A DNA stretch of 43,775 bases from a virus, in IMG/VR virus record IMGVR_UViG_3300021373_001340, positions 1 to 43,775 of that record; one strand, 5' to 3'. Made by a program: the position numbers and the translations under genes. Shown piece after piece: positions 23,753 to 31,637 of the stretch (position 1 is the stretch's first letter; each line of letters begins with the position of its first letter). The notes below the pieces were generated by a model. It searched no databases. It saw nothing but the letters and a program-made list of their open reading frames with translations, and was not told the DNA's origin.

Positions 23753-24141
23753 ACTGGAAAGAAACCTACACAAAGTTGTTCCTAAAAGAACTAGGTAAAA
23801 GTTTTAACGACTTATCTGTTAAGGAGCATATGCCTTTGTGGTGGCATAATACACGTAGTAAGGACGCTGGCGGCCTTAGACTTACAGACGCAGGGTTAGA
23901 AGCACTTACACTAGCAGAAGTAGCAACATATGATGTTCCTTATCCGCACGATATGCCCATGACTACACAAGTTATTATATTTTTAGACAAGTTTATTGAC
24001 TGTCCGTACTACATAGGACCAAGATCTATACAAGTAACACACCAAAAGAAAGCGGTCGAACTGTCTCTTTTCTCTGGAGATCTTCGCAAGTACGGACTTG
24101 CTAAAGCACTTTCCCGCCAAAATAAAGACGAAAATAATTAA
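23749..24141 (+). CDS. Conserved hypothetical phage protein
   Basis: This 130-residue protein has MPLWWHNTRSKDAGGLRLTD (about residues 26-45), then GLEALTLAEVATYDVPYPHD and a C-terminal KKAVELSLFSGDLRKYG. This pattern is shared by conserved hypothetical proteins in many marine T4-like phages. The WWHNTR and GGLRLT segments suggest a conserved binding surface but no known catalytic motif. It overlaps the previous gene by four bases. Confidence 0.7.
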   Translation: MNWKETYTKLFLKELGKSFNDLSVKEHMPLWWHNTRSKDAGGLRLTDAGLEALTLAEVATYDVPYPHDMPMTTQVIIFLDKFIDCPYYIGPRSIQVTHQKKAVELSLFSGDLRKYGLAKALSRQNKDENN

Positions 24142-24160
24142 AAAAAATTGCAGAAAAAGG

Positions 24161-24189
24161 TTGACTTTACTCCCTATTGATAGTATTAT
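24161..24189 (+). promoter_or_regulatory. Sigma70-type promoter for the MoxR gene
   Basis: TTGACT (24161-24166) and TATTAT (24184-24189), each one base off consensus, are separated by 17 bases in the 96-base gap before the ATPase gene. The leader carries an AGAGG site near 24222. Confidence 0.7.
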
Positions 24190-24237
24190 ATATACATAAG
24201 TTAGAAATTTGCACTGATAACTAAGAGGTAATACAAT

Positions 24238-25326
24238 ATGGAAAACGTAATCACAAGAACAGTTTCGCCGAACGGCGCAAAATCAAGCATTAATCATGCT
24301 ATTCGTAAAAATCGTCCTATCTTTCTTTGGGGTCCCCCAGGTATTGGTAAGTCCGAAATTGTAGGACAAATTACTAATGACCTTGGTAATTCACATTTGA
24401 TTGACATTCGTTTGTCACTTTGGGAACCTACAGACATTAAAGGTATTCCGTACTTTGATAGCAATTCAGGTACAATGGTGTGGGGCGCACCTGCAGAACT
24501 TCCTACTGAAGAGTTTGCATCACAATACGACTATGTCGTTTTATTCTTAGACGAAATGAACTCAGCGGCGCCTGCTGTACAAGCGGCTGCATATCAGCTG
24601 ATTCTTAATCGTAGAGTTGGTCAATACAAATTGCCAGACAATGTGGTAATTGTTGCGGCTGGTAACCGTGAAGCTGACAAAGGTGTTACTTACAGAATGC
24701 CTGCACCGTTAGCAAACCGTTTTATCCACTTAGAACTTGCTGTATCATTTGATGACTGGTTCCAGTGGGCTGTTACTAACAATCAACACAAAGACGTTGT
24801 TGGTTACTTAACATTTGCAAAGAAAGACTTGTATGACTTCGATCCAAAAAGTGCAAGCCGATCTTTTGCAACACCTCGTTCATGGTCGTTTGTGAGTGAA
24901 TTACTCGAAGACGATCTTGATGAAACCACTACTACAGACTTAGTTAGTGGATCAGTTGGAGAAGGTTTGGCTGTCAAGTTTATGGCGCACCGTAAAGTTG
25001 CGTCTCAGATGCCTAATCCAAGTGATATCTTAGCAGGAAAAGTCAAGGAGATGGCCAGTAAAGAAATCAGTGCTATGTATTCCCTCACTGTGTCATTGTG
25101 TTATGAGCTGCAAGAAGCTGATAACAAAAACGACAAAGACTTTGATAACAAAGTTAATAACTTCCTGCGATTTTCGATGGATAACTTTGATACTGAATTA
25201 GTTGTAATGGGCATTAAGCTCGCACTTACTCAGTACTCATTGCCCATTGATCCGGACGCTGTTGAATGCTTTGATGAATTCCATGAACGTTATGGTAAGT
25301 ATATTAAGGCTGCACAGGGTTCATAA
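24238..25326 (+). CDS. MoxR-type AAA+ ATPase
   Basis: The 362 residues contain Walker A GPPGIGKS (32-39), Walker B VVLFLDEMN (about 100-108), a sensor-like VVIVAAGNRE and the arginine-containing MPAPLANRF. This is the layout of the MoxR/AAA_5 group. Such ATPases work with VWA-domain partners to insert metals or remodel complexes, and a VWA/DUF2201 gene is the next gene. The pair is known in cyanophages and other T4-like marine phages, with unknown target. The gene has its own promoter and a terminator after its stop. Confidence 0.93.
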   Translation: MENVITRTVSPNGAKSSINHAIRKNRPIFLWGPPGIGKSEIVGQITNDLGNSHLIDIRLSLWEPTDIKGIPYFDSNSGTMVWGAPAELPTEEFASQYDYVVLFLDEMNSAAPAVQAAAYQLILNRRVGQYKLPDNVVIVAAGNREADKGVTYRMPAPLANRFIHLELAVSFDDWFQWAVTNNQHKDVVGYLTFAKKDLYDFDPKSASRSFATPRSWSFVSELLEDDLDETTTTDLVSGSVGEGLAVKFMAHRKVASQMPNPSDILAGKVKEMASKEISAMYSLTVSLCYELQEADNKNDKDFDNKVNNFLRFSMDNFDTELVVMGIKLALTQYSLPIDPDAVECFDEFHERYGKYIKAAQGS

Positions 25327-25331
25327 GAATA

Positions 25332-25366
25332 GAAAGGGCGGGATAATACTCGCCCTTTCACCTTTT
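25332..25366 (+). terminator. Hairpin terminator after the MoxR gene
   Basis: GAAAGGGCG (25332-25340) pairs perfectly with CGCCCTTTC (25351-25359) around a 10-base loop, and TTTT follows at 25363. The U-tract is short, so termination may be partial, but the GC-rich stem is striking in this AT-rich DNA. A promoter follows five bases later. Confidence 0.75.
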
Positions 25367-25370
25367 ATGG

Positions 25371-25399
25371 TTGACAAACTTAGTAAATACTTGTATAAT
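25371..25399 (+). promoter_or_regulatory. Sigma70-type promoter for the VWA gene
   Basis: TTGACA (25371-25376) and TATAAT (25394-25399) are perfect boxes with a 17-base spacer, directly after the terminator. The AGAAAGGAC ribosome site precedes the ATG at 25430. Confidence 0.9.
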
Positions 25400-25429
25400 A
25401 TACATATAAACTTAGAAAGGACATAGCAC

Positions 25430-26737
25430 ATGAGCGTAGAAGGTAAAAAGAACTGGGCACCTAATCCAGATATTACTGAATCCGAACTTAAAGTAATGCG
25501 TGAAGAAGTACTTGATCGCATTATTGTTGCACGAGTAGGACTTCTTCTTAAGCATCCTTTCTTTGGTAATATGGCAACACGCCTTAAAATTCAAGCCGCA
25601 GACGACTGGTGTCCTACAGCAGCCGTAGATGGCAGAAACTTATTTTTTAACACTCAGTTCTTTAATGCAATGGACAATAAAGAAATTGAGTTTGTTATTG
25701 CACACGAAATTTTACACTGTGTATTTGATCACTTAGAACGTAGAACTTGGCAAGACCGCAACTTAGATGCTATGCTGTCTAACATTGCACAAGACTACAT
25801 TGTAAACAACATTCTTGTAAGAGACAGCATTGGTACTAAGCCTAAGATTGTAGACTGTTATCAAGACTTTAAATATGAAGATTGGACTTCAGAAGAAGTC
25901 TATGACGACTTATTTGAAAAGTATGACGAAGAACAACTTAACGCATTAGGTGAATTGCTAGACGAACATATTGATTGGACCGACGGTGACGGTAACGAAG
26001 GTAGTTCTTCCGGTAAGGATGGCAAAGACGACACTGAAGGTAAAGAAGGTAAAAAGCCTACTTATACCAAAGAAGAACTTAAAAAGATACGTGACGAAAT
26101 AAAAGAGAACATGGTAACAGCCGCACAGAGTGCAGGTGCTGGTAATGTTCCTAAAGGTGTCGAGCGTATGATCAAAGAGCTTACTGAGCCTAAGATCAAT
26201 TGGCGTGACCTGCTTCGTCAGCAAATTCAATCAACAATTAAAAGCGACTATACATTTAGTCGTCCTTCACGTAAAGGTTGGCACACTGGTGCTATACTGC
26301 CTGGAATGAACTTCCAAGATACTATCGACTTATGCATTGCAATCGATATGAGTGGTTCAATTGGTAATAAGCAAGCTGAAGACTTTTTAGGTGAAGTAAA
26401 AGGTATTATGGACGAGTACAAAGACTATGCAATTAAATTGTGGTGTTTTGATACTAGTGTATATAACGAAGAAGACTTTACTGCCGCAGAAGGCCAAGAT
26501 TTGATGACATATGAAATTTTAGGCGGTGGCGGTACTGACTTTATGTGTAACTGGACCTACATGAAAGACAATGGTATTACACCTAAAAAGTTTTTAATGT
26601 TTACTGACGGTTATGCTTGGGATAGCTGGGGAGATCCTGACTACTGTGATACAGTGTTTATTATTCACAGTAATCATAATAAAGAACTATTAGCCCCATT
26701 TGGAGTTACAGCTCATTATGAAGCTCAAACAGCCTAA
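25430..26737 (+). CDS. DUF2201 metallopeptidase-like/VWA protein
   Basis: The 435 residues show an N-terminal zinc-protease-like domain with FVIAHEILHCVFDH (HEILH at 92-96), a Gly/Asp/Lys-rich linker (about 185-215) and a C-terminal VWA domain with the MIDAS motif DMSGS (306-310). The end, CDTVFIIHSNHNKELLAPFG, matches the DUF2201 C-terminus. It is the usual partner of MoxR ATPases. The HExxH motif is intact, so metal binding is expected, while peptidase activity is unproven. A separate promoter lets it be made independently of the ATPase. The target is unknown. Confidence 0.88.
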   Translation: MSVEGKKNWAPNPDITESELKVMREEVLDRIIVARVGLLLKHPFFGNMATRLKIQAADDWCPTAAVDGRNLFFNTQFFNAMDNKEIEFVIAHEILHCVFDHLERRTWQDRNLDAMLSNIAQDYIVNNILVRDSIGTKPKIVDCYQDFKYEDWTSEEVYDDLFEKYDEEQLNALGELLDEHIDWTDGDGNEGSSSGKDGKDDTEGKEGKKPTYTKEELKKIRDEIKENMVTAAQSAGAGNVPKGVERMIKELTEPKINWRDLLRQQIQSTIKSDYTFSRPSRKGWHTGAILPGMNFQDTIDLCIAIDMSGSIGNKQAEDFLGEVKGIMDEYKDYAIKLWCFDTSVYNEEDFTAAEGQDLMTYEILGGGGTDFMCNWTYMKDNGITPKKFLMFTDGYAWDSWGDPDYCDTVFIIHSNHNKELLAPFGVTAHYEAQTA

Positions 26738-26987
26738 CCCTTTAAACTACTTTAAGGTACGCAGCACTCAATATTTGCCTAGGCATTTTGAAGTTGTTAG
26801 CGTACCTATTTCCTACAACATGGAAAGTAGTATTGAAAAATGGATATTCGAAAACTTAAAGAATAGATACTATGTTGCACGAGAAAAGAGTCGTGGCTTT
26901 GGACAAAGTAATATTAAAGTGGGTTTTGAAGATCCAAAAGAAGCAAGTTATTTCATGTTGGCATGTCCACATTTGAAGTACAAATAA
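26718..26987 (+). CDS. Small basic hypothetical protein
   Basis: The ATG at 26718 overlaps the VWA gene by 20 bases; an in-frame TTG at 26700 is less likely. The 89 residues include SVPISYNMESSIEKWIFENL, then a basic segment YYVAREKSRGFGQSNIKVGF and EDPKEASYFML. It looks like a compact alpha/beta protein with no known motif. The last bases overlap a late promoter octamer for the next operon. Confidence 0.6.
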   Translation: MKLKQPNPLNYFKVRSTQYLPRHFEVVSVPISYNMESSIEKWIFENLKNRYYVAREKSRGFGQSNIKVGFEDPKEASYFMLACPHLKYK

Positions 26988-26990
26988 ATA
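26983..26990 (+). promoter_or_regulatory. T4-type late promoter octamer AATAAATA
   Basis: AATAAATA lies 37 bases before the ATG at 27028 and overlaps the previous stop. An AATATAGGAG ribosome site follows. It fits the NATAAATA late class seen elsewhere in the window. Confidence 0.45.
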
Positions 26991-27027
26991 AAGTACGCAT
27001 ATATATTAATATAGGAGATTATAAATT

Positions 27028-27288
27028 ATGAGCGACGAAAACAAAACAGAAGCACAAAAACCTGCTACTGAAACAGCACCTGCTCCAGATCTTACTGTAC
27101 AAGATCTAACAGCAATGAAGTCAATTATTGATGTTGCATCAAGTCGTGGCGCTTTTAAGCCTAACGAAATGACTACTGTTGGCACGGTGTATAGTAAACT
27201 AGAAGCTTTCTTGAACGCTGTACAAGCACAACAAGAAGCACAAGCGGAAGCACAAGAGGCTCCAACAGAGGCTCCAACAGGAGAATAA
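27028..27288 (+). CDS. Small acidic Ala/Glu/Gln-rich protein
   Basis: This 86-residue protein has low-complexity ends (TEAQKPATETAPAPD and QAQAEAQEAPTEAPTGE) around a compact middle, LTVQDLTAMKSIIDVASSRG and TVGTVYSKLEAFL. The middle is familiar from conserved hypothetical proteins in marine T4-like phages. It is preceded by a late promoter and followed after one base by the next gene. It may be a virion or scaffold component; function is unknown. Confidence 0.65.
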   Translation: MSDENKTEAQKPATETAPAPDLTVQDLTAMKSIIDVASSRGAFKPNEMTTVGTVYSKLEAFLNAVQAQQEAQAEAQEAPTEAPTGE

Positions 27289-27289
27289 T

Positions 27290-27889
27290 ATGAAACACAT
27301 TGGAAGACAAATAAATCCAAAGAGACGTTGCGTTGTAGCGTACAGAGTTGTACCTAAAGAAGCAGATCAGTGCTTAGTTGTATTCACTGACAGTCTTGAA
27401 TCAGACGCACACGATTCATTGATGCAATTAGTTGAATCTAATGCAGGACAGACAGCATATGAACTTGCAGAAGCAATGGACAGAGCTGTATTGCCAGATG
27501 GTAGAAATATGCTTAGAGCATTTGCCGGTACTGGTAAGTTCACAAAGATGCCAACTAATACAATTGAAATGACTCCAGACATGCAAAACACTGTTGTATT
27601 GTCAGAACTAAATGATGCTATTGCAACACAAAAAGGTGTTACAGTAGAAGATTTAGCTCTACAGCCTCAGTCAAGTAATAATGCTGAAGCGTCTAAAGAA
27701 ACTCAACCTGTGATTGCAGAAGCACCAGTTGCTCCATCATCTAACGATGTATTAAGCGATGAAGACTTAGCAGCACAATACCGTTCTCAAGCAGATTCTT
27801 TATTTAAAGAAGCAAAGCGTTTAAGAGAACAGGCGGAAGAATTAGTACCTACTAAGAAAAGTAGTAAGAAGTCCGCTCAAAGTGCCTAA
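27290..27889 (+). CDS. Conserved hypothetical phage protein
   Basis: The 199 residues have an N-terminal region CVVAYRVVPKEADQCLVVFT and a conserved-looking LMQLVESNAGQTAYELAEAM, followed by a Pro/Ala/Ser-rich linker (about 125-150) and a C-terminal helix YRSQADSLFKEAKRLREQAE ending in a basic tail. It occurs with the preceding acidic protein in the same late operon. No function can be assigned. It overlaps the next gene by eight bases. Confidence 0.7.
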   Translation: MKHIGRQINPKRRCVVAYRVVPKEADQCLVVFTDSLESDAHDSLMQLVESNAGQTAYELAEAMDRAVLPDGRNMLRAFAGTGKFTKMPTNTIEMTPDMQNTVVLSELNDAIATQKGVTVEDLALQPQSSNNAEASKETQPVIAEAPVAPSSNDVLSDEDLAAQYRSQADSLFKEAKRLREQAEELVPTKKSSKKSAQSA

Positions 27890-28202
27890 GAAAAAGAATA
27901 AGCTCAGCAAACAAGTTATTGACAAATGGCCTGAAGTACTCGGTAATATCGACATAAAAGTTGTTCCTACTGAATACATTAAGGCCGTTGAAGTTACATT
28001 TACCGACGGCAAAATATGGGTTATAGAAAATGATCCAAAAATGTCGAAGGCTGGAAACTCCGAAGCGTTCGAACAAAGCATGGAAGACCTCATGCAAGAA
28101 TATGAAGATGTATTGCAAAGTGTTAACTTTGTAGTGGATATAGAGCGTGTAAAGAAGGATATTACTAAGCGAACAAAGATATTTATGAAGAAAAGAAAAT
28201 AG
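27882..28202 (+). CDS. Small conserved hypothetical protein
   Basis: The GTG at 27882 overlaps the previous gene's end and gives 106 residues. The sequence has basic ends (PKKKNKLSKQ and KRTKIFMKKRK) and a middle VEVTFTDGKIWVIENDPKM that looks like a short beta meander followed by an acidic helix. The layout suggests a small chaperone-like or assembly protein, but this is only a guess. It is the last gene before a late promoter and fibre-like gene. Confidence 0.6.
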   Translation: MPKKKNKLSKQVIDKWPEVLGNIDIKVVPTEYIKAVEVTFTDGKIWVIENDPKMSKAGNSEAFEQSMEDLMQEYEDVLQSVNFVVDIERVKKDITKRTKIFMKKRK

Positions 28203-28211
28203 CTCTTTTAT

Positions 28212-28219
28212 GATAAATA
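28212..28219 (+). promoter_or_regulatory. T4-type late promoter octamer GATAAATA
   Basis: The octamer lies 34 bases before the fibre-like gene at 28254, in a 51-base gap. A TTAGGAG ribosome site precedes the ATG. It is the fourth NATAAATA element before a late-type gene in this window. Confidence 0.6.
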
Positions 28220-28253
28220 TATATAAGAACTAAAATATTAGGAGTTATTACAA

Positions 28254-29336
28254 ATGGCATTGCGATTAAGAAGAGGCACAGATGCACAAAGATTGACACT
28301 AGACGGTGTTTCTTTGCCGGTGCCAGCCGAAGGCGAATTAATATACACAACAGATACTAAAAAACTTTTTGTAGGCGATGGCACTACAACAGGCGGTGTT
28401 GCTGTTGACGTTGCTAACTCCTCGCTAAGTATTGACAATTTAAACGATGTAGATATTACATCTACACCTCCTGCAGGCGGACAAAGTCTTGTATGGAATG
28501 CTGGTAATAATGAATTTGAACCTGGTGACCCTACTGTACTATCAAACAAATCAATTAACTCATTACAGGATGTAGACTTAGCATCTAATGCTCCTGTTGT
28601 AGGTCAAGTACTAAAATGGGACGGTGCATCATTTGTTCCAGCAAACGATCAGTCAGGCGGACTAGTTACAGGTGCTACTTATGACATTAACATTTCAGGT
28701 GATGTATCAGGTAGTGTATATGCAGATGACTCTACACTAGTTATTGATGGTACTGATGGTAAATTCAAAGGTGCTATTGACACTACACAAAATGCTACGT
28801 TTGATACAAGAGATGATGATTTAACATCACAAACAGGTATTACAGTAGTATCTAATGCAAACGTTGCAGGTTTAACTGTTGCTAGTAAAAATGGTACAAC
28901 TGAAGGATCTGGTGCAAACTTAGGATTTTATAACCACAACGGAACATACGAAAATCAAACAGTATTACAAACTGGTGATAACTTAGGAAGACTTGACTTT
29001 GGTGGCTTAGTAACAATTCCAGGCGGAAATGAAGTTCCGCTTGCTCCGTGTAACATTAGAGCAGAGCTTGCTCAAGCAAGTGATGGTGTAAGTACATTAG
29101 CACTTGGTAAATTAGTATTTGCTGTTCTTAATGGACCAGACGTAGCAGATGCTAAAAAAGCAACATTAGATAATGTTGGTGTATTCCAATCTCCAGTATT
29201 ACAACCAGGTGTATATGCAGACGATGCAGCACGTGATGCAGCTGTTACAGCACCAGCAGCAGGAATGATAATTTTTAATACTACAAACACTAAATTCCAA
29301 GGCTATACAGGCAGTGCTTGGGTAGACTTAAACTAA
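28254..29336 (+). CDS. Tail-fibre/tropism-type structural protein
   Basis: The 360 residues open with LRLRRGTDAQRLTLDGVSLP and GELIYTTDTKKLFVGDGTTT, the N-terminal module of phage tail-fibre and tropism-determinant proteins. Two repeats, LNDVDITSTPPAGGQSLVWN and LQDVDLASNAPVVGQVLKWD, follow near residues 60 and 103. The rest is beta-rich and ends GMIIFNTTNTKFQGYTGSAW, a typical fibre C-terminus. It probably sits in a distal tail fibre. A terminator-like hairpin follows the gene. Confidence 0.85.
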   Translation: MALRLRRGTDAQRLTLDGVSLPVPAEGELIYTTDTKKLFVGDGTTTGGVAVDVANSSLSIDNLNDVDITSTPPAGGQSLVWNAGNNEFEPGDPTVLSNKSINSLQDVDLASNAPVVGQVLKWDGASFVPANDQSGGLVTGATYDINISGDVSGSVYADDSTLVIDGTDGKFKGAIDTTQNATFDTRDDDLTSQTGITVVSNANVAGLTVASKNGTTEGSGANLGFYNHNGTYENQTVLQTGDNLGRLDFGGLVTIPGGNEVPLAPCNIRAELAQASDGVSTLALGKLVFAVLNGPDVADAKKATLDNVGVFQSPVLQPGVYADDAARDAAVTAPAAGMIIFNTTNTKFQGYTGSAWVDLN

Positions 29337-29348
29337 TCACAATACTTT

Positions 29349-29393
29349 AAAAACTCCTAAACGTAGGTTAAATACTACAGAAGGAGTTTTTTT
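29349..29393 (+). terminator. Terminator-like hairpin that contains a promoter variant and the next ribosome site
   Basis: AAAAACTCCT (29349-29358) pairs perfectly with AGGAGTTTTT (29382-29391), followed by more T's, with a 23-base loop. This fits an intrinsic terminator after the fibre gene. The descending arm contains AAGGAG, the ribosome site of the gene at 29394. A read-through transcript would hide that site in the stem, while one started inside the loop would expose it. Confidence 0.65.
29367..29374 (+). promoter_or_regulatory. Possible late promoter variant GTTAAATA
   Basis: GTTAAATA sits in the loop of the hairpin, 19 bases before the ATG at 29394. The identical octamer occurs at 39077 before the radical SAM gene. 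It differs from GATAAATA by one base. Use as a promoter is inference. Confidence 0.35.
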
Positions 29394-30164
29394 ATGACCA
29401 AAATAATTACAGATCCACAAAATTATACTAGAGAAGACTTAAGAAACTTAGACTGGGATATGGTAAAGTTAAATGTTACTGTAGATCCTAAGCCTTTGCT
29501 AGAATGGTTTGAAACTGTAAAAACTACTTCTCCCGAAAGTTTATTTTTGTTTTCTATGAAAGATTTATTCCAATCACATTTCTTAGAAAACCCTAGAATG
29601 AACGGCATCTGTGTAGGAGATGCTGGTTATTGGACTTTACAATGGCCAGTACAAAGAACAGATCCTATACCAGGACCAATGTTTTGTGATAGAGAAAAGT
29701 TTCCTGAATTAGAAGTTTCTAATTGGGAAAATGGAATGAACAATCATTTAGATCAATACTATTTTGGTGCATACAAAAATATGGTTGAAACACTAGGACA
29801 AGATGCATGGACCTGGGGTAGAGCTATGAATTGCGGCACTGAAGCAGGTATAGGTCCTCATCGAGATCACGACGGTGAAGATATGTCAGAGCATATGATT
29901 AGGTTACATGTTAATTTAGAAACTAACAAAGATTCATCATGGCATTTCTTTTCACAGTTAGGGGAAACACCTGCTGACACTTGGCAATACGAACGTGCAA
30001 GTTATAATCCTAAGCCCGGTGAAGTTTATCTAGTTAATGTTAGCAATGTACATGCTCCTGTAAACCACGGCGATGATGAATGGATATTGTTACACTCTGA
30101 TCCATCAAATGATGCTGTAGATAGATTGTTAAAAAGCAAAACTCATATTACATACAATGACTAA
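29394..30164 (+). CDS. 2OG-Fe(II) oxygenase-like, aspartyl-hydroxylase type (Arg replaced)
   Basis: The 256 residues have an alpha/beta N-terminal half with WDMVKLNVTVD and WTLQWPVQRTDPIPGP, then a double-stranded helix core: GPHRDHDGEDMSEHMIRLHV with H156 and D158, and GEVYLVNVSNVHAPVNHGDD with H220. These form the iron triad. Ten residues after the distal His, where all minus-strand paralogues have Arg for 2-oxoglutarate binding, this one has Trp230. Activity or cofactor use may be altered. An insertion of about 20 residues lies between the two His sites. It is the first gene of the accessory island. Confidence 0.75.
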   Translation: MTKIITDPQNYTREDLRNLDWDMVKLNVTVDPKPLLEWFETVKTTSPESLFLFSMKDLFQSHFLENPRMNGICVGDAGYWTLQWPVQRTDPIPGPMFCDREKFPELEVSNWENGMNNHLDQYYFGAYKNMVETLGQDAWTWGRAMNCGTEAGIGPHRDHDGEDMSEHMIRLHVNLETNKDSSWHFFSQLGETPADTWQYERASYNPKPGEVYLVNVSNVHAPVNHGDDEWILLHSDPSNDAVDRLLKSKTHITYND

Positions 30165-30972
30165 TATTAAAACAAGATTGAATACTTGTATTCCTTACAA
30201 AAAGACTGACTGGCCGTATCAACACGACAGCATGATTCCTAATACAAGTTCTAATTACTACGGACCTGATAACGAAAGACTACACGAGCGTAACAAAAAG
30301 TATCAAGATAATAGTTGGATATACAATAACAAAGAGATTAATTACAACTTTAACAGTTTAGGATTACGTATGTCTAATGAAGTGGATTTAACTAAAGACT
30401 TAATTTATTTTAGTGGCACAAGTTATACTTTAGGTATTGGTGTAGACGAGAAAGATAGGTACACTGATATATTGTCTAAAGAACTAGACACACCTATGCT
30501 AAGTTATGCTGGTCCTACATACAGCACTAAACTACAAGTTATATCATTTTTTAATTATGTAAACTTACATGGTGCTCCAAAAAGTGCATGTTTTGAATTT
30601 CCGCCGGCACACGGATATACATTTCTTACAGATAATTTTGCTCTTACATTTACTGGCAGTCATAGGCCTAAATGCAATTATGTAGAACCTTATGAATTAC
30701 TAGAACGCACTGACTTCTTACAAAACGAAGCAGAAATATACGTGAACATGTTAGAAGTATTTTGTAAAACTAACAACATACCATTAACAATGTTTAGTTA
30801 CTTTCCTACTACTTTGCCTATTATACGTATTGATATTGATCTATTAGGTATTGAAGATAACAATGAAAAATTTGCTAGAGATATTTGTAAACAAAACGGT
30901 ACTATATCAGGCCATCCAGGTATAGGTGTACATAAACATACAGCAGATGTATTAAAGGATAGACTACTATGA
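30157..30972 (+). CDS. SGNH/GDSL-hydrolase-like protein
   Basis: The 271 residues include FNSLGLRMSNE and DLIYFSGTSYTLGIGVDEKD (Ser at 89), which is the block I layout of SGNH esterases, normally GDSxTxGxGV; here it reads GTS. The C-terminal SGHPGIGVHKHTADVLKDRL matches block V (DxxH with a following helix), though the Asp is Ser. The fold is supported and the Ser and His are present, but the Asp positions of both blocks are changed. Substrates of the family are acyl esters on sugars or lipids. It overlaps the genes on either side, consistent with one operon. Confidence 0.6.
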   Translation: MTNIKTRLNTCIPYKKTDWPYQHDSMIPNTSSNYYGPDNERLHERNKKYQDNSWIYNNKEINYNFNSLGLRMSNEVDLTKDLIYFSGTSYTLGIGVDEKDRYTDILSKELDTPMLSYAGPTYSTKLQVISFFNYVNLHGAPKSACFEFPPAHGYTFLTDNFALTFTGSHRPKCNYVEPYELLERTDFLQNEAEIYVNMLEVFCKTNNIPLTMFSYFPTTLPIIRIDIDLLGIEDNNEKFARDICKQNGTISGHPGIGVHKHTADVLKDRLL

Positions 30973-31637
30973 GCATAACACTTTACACATCAGGTAGTAC
31001 AGATGAACCTAAACAAATAACACATACCTGGGAATACATTAATGAATGTGCTAGACGTAGTGTTAAAGAAATACAACTAACTAGCAATGACGTTGTATTA
31101 GATGTGTTTCCTGCTAATACTATTGCACATTGGACTATAACAGCATATCCTAGCGTTTTAAGCGGCGCACAGTACGTTTGTAGCAACTTTACGCCATATA
31201 CGTACATACAAGCATTTAAACGCTTACAACCGTCTTATATTGCGCTTATACCGCGTCATTTAGAGCTTTTACAAAGTACAAAAGGCTTTAAAGACTTAGA
31301 TATGAGTTGTGTACGTTACATGGTAACAGGTAGTAATAAAATAGATCAAGACTTTATAGATGCATTTAAAAATAGAGGTGTACAGTGTGTAGCAAACTGG
31401 TACGGTATGACAGAGTATCCACCACCTATTCTTATAGGTTATGATAGTCCTAGTTTCGATTTGCATAAGCGACCTACAGACGATCACATAATGTTTCATC
31501 CTGTAACAGCAACATCTAATTTAGGTGAAGCAATAATAAATGGTAGAGCCACAGGTGATATCTTTGACACAAAAACAATGACATTCTCACATAGAAGAAA
31601 AGAAGCAAATGGAAAAACTTGGAAGACTGACGTTTAG
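30969..31637 (+). CDS. Minimal ANL-type acyl-adenylating protein
   Basis: The 222 residues begin almost at the A3 phosphate loop, LYTSGSTDEPKQITHTW (TSGST at 7-11, with Asp in place of the usual Gly at 12). VRYMVTGSNKI follows as the A4-like strand, then NWYGMTEYPPP (YGMTE at 145-149) as A5. The end, GKTWKTDV, resembles the A7 region (YxTGD). There is no C-terminal subdomain with the A10 Lys and no N-terminal 150 residues, so the protein is about half the normal length. It could adenylate an acid and hand it to a partner, or bind without catalysis. It overlaps neighbours on both sides. Confidence 0.7.
   Translation: MSITLYTSGSTDEPKQITHTWEYINECARRSVKEIQLTSNDVVLDVFPANTIAHWTITAYPSVLSGAQYVCSNFTPYTYIQAFKRLQPSYIALIPRHLELLQSTKGFKDLDMSCVRYMVTGSNKIDQDFIDAFKNRGVQCVANWYGMTEYPPPILIGYDSPSFDLHKRPTDDHIMFHPVTATSNLGEAIINGRATGDIFDTKTMTFSHRRKEANGKTWKTDV

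Noticed and set aside
26990-27010. AT-rich palindrome TATATTAATATA before the gene at 27028
   Set aside because: A 12-base AT-only palindrome is expected by chance in this composition and has no GC pairs to stabilise a hairpin.
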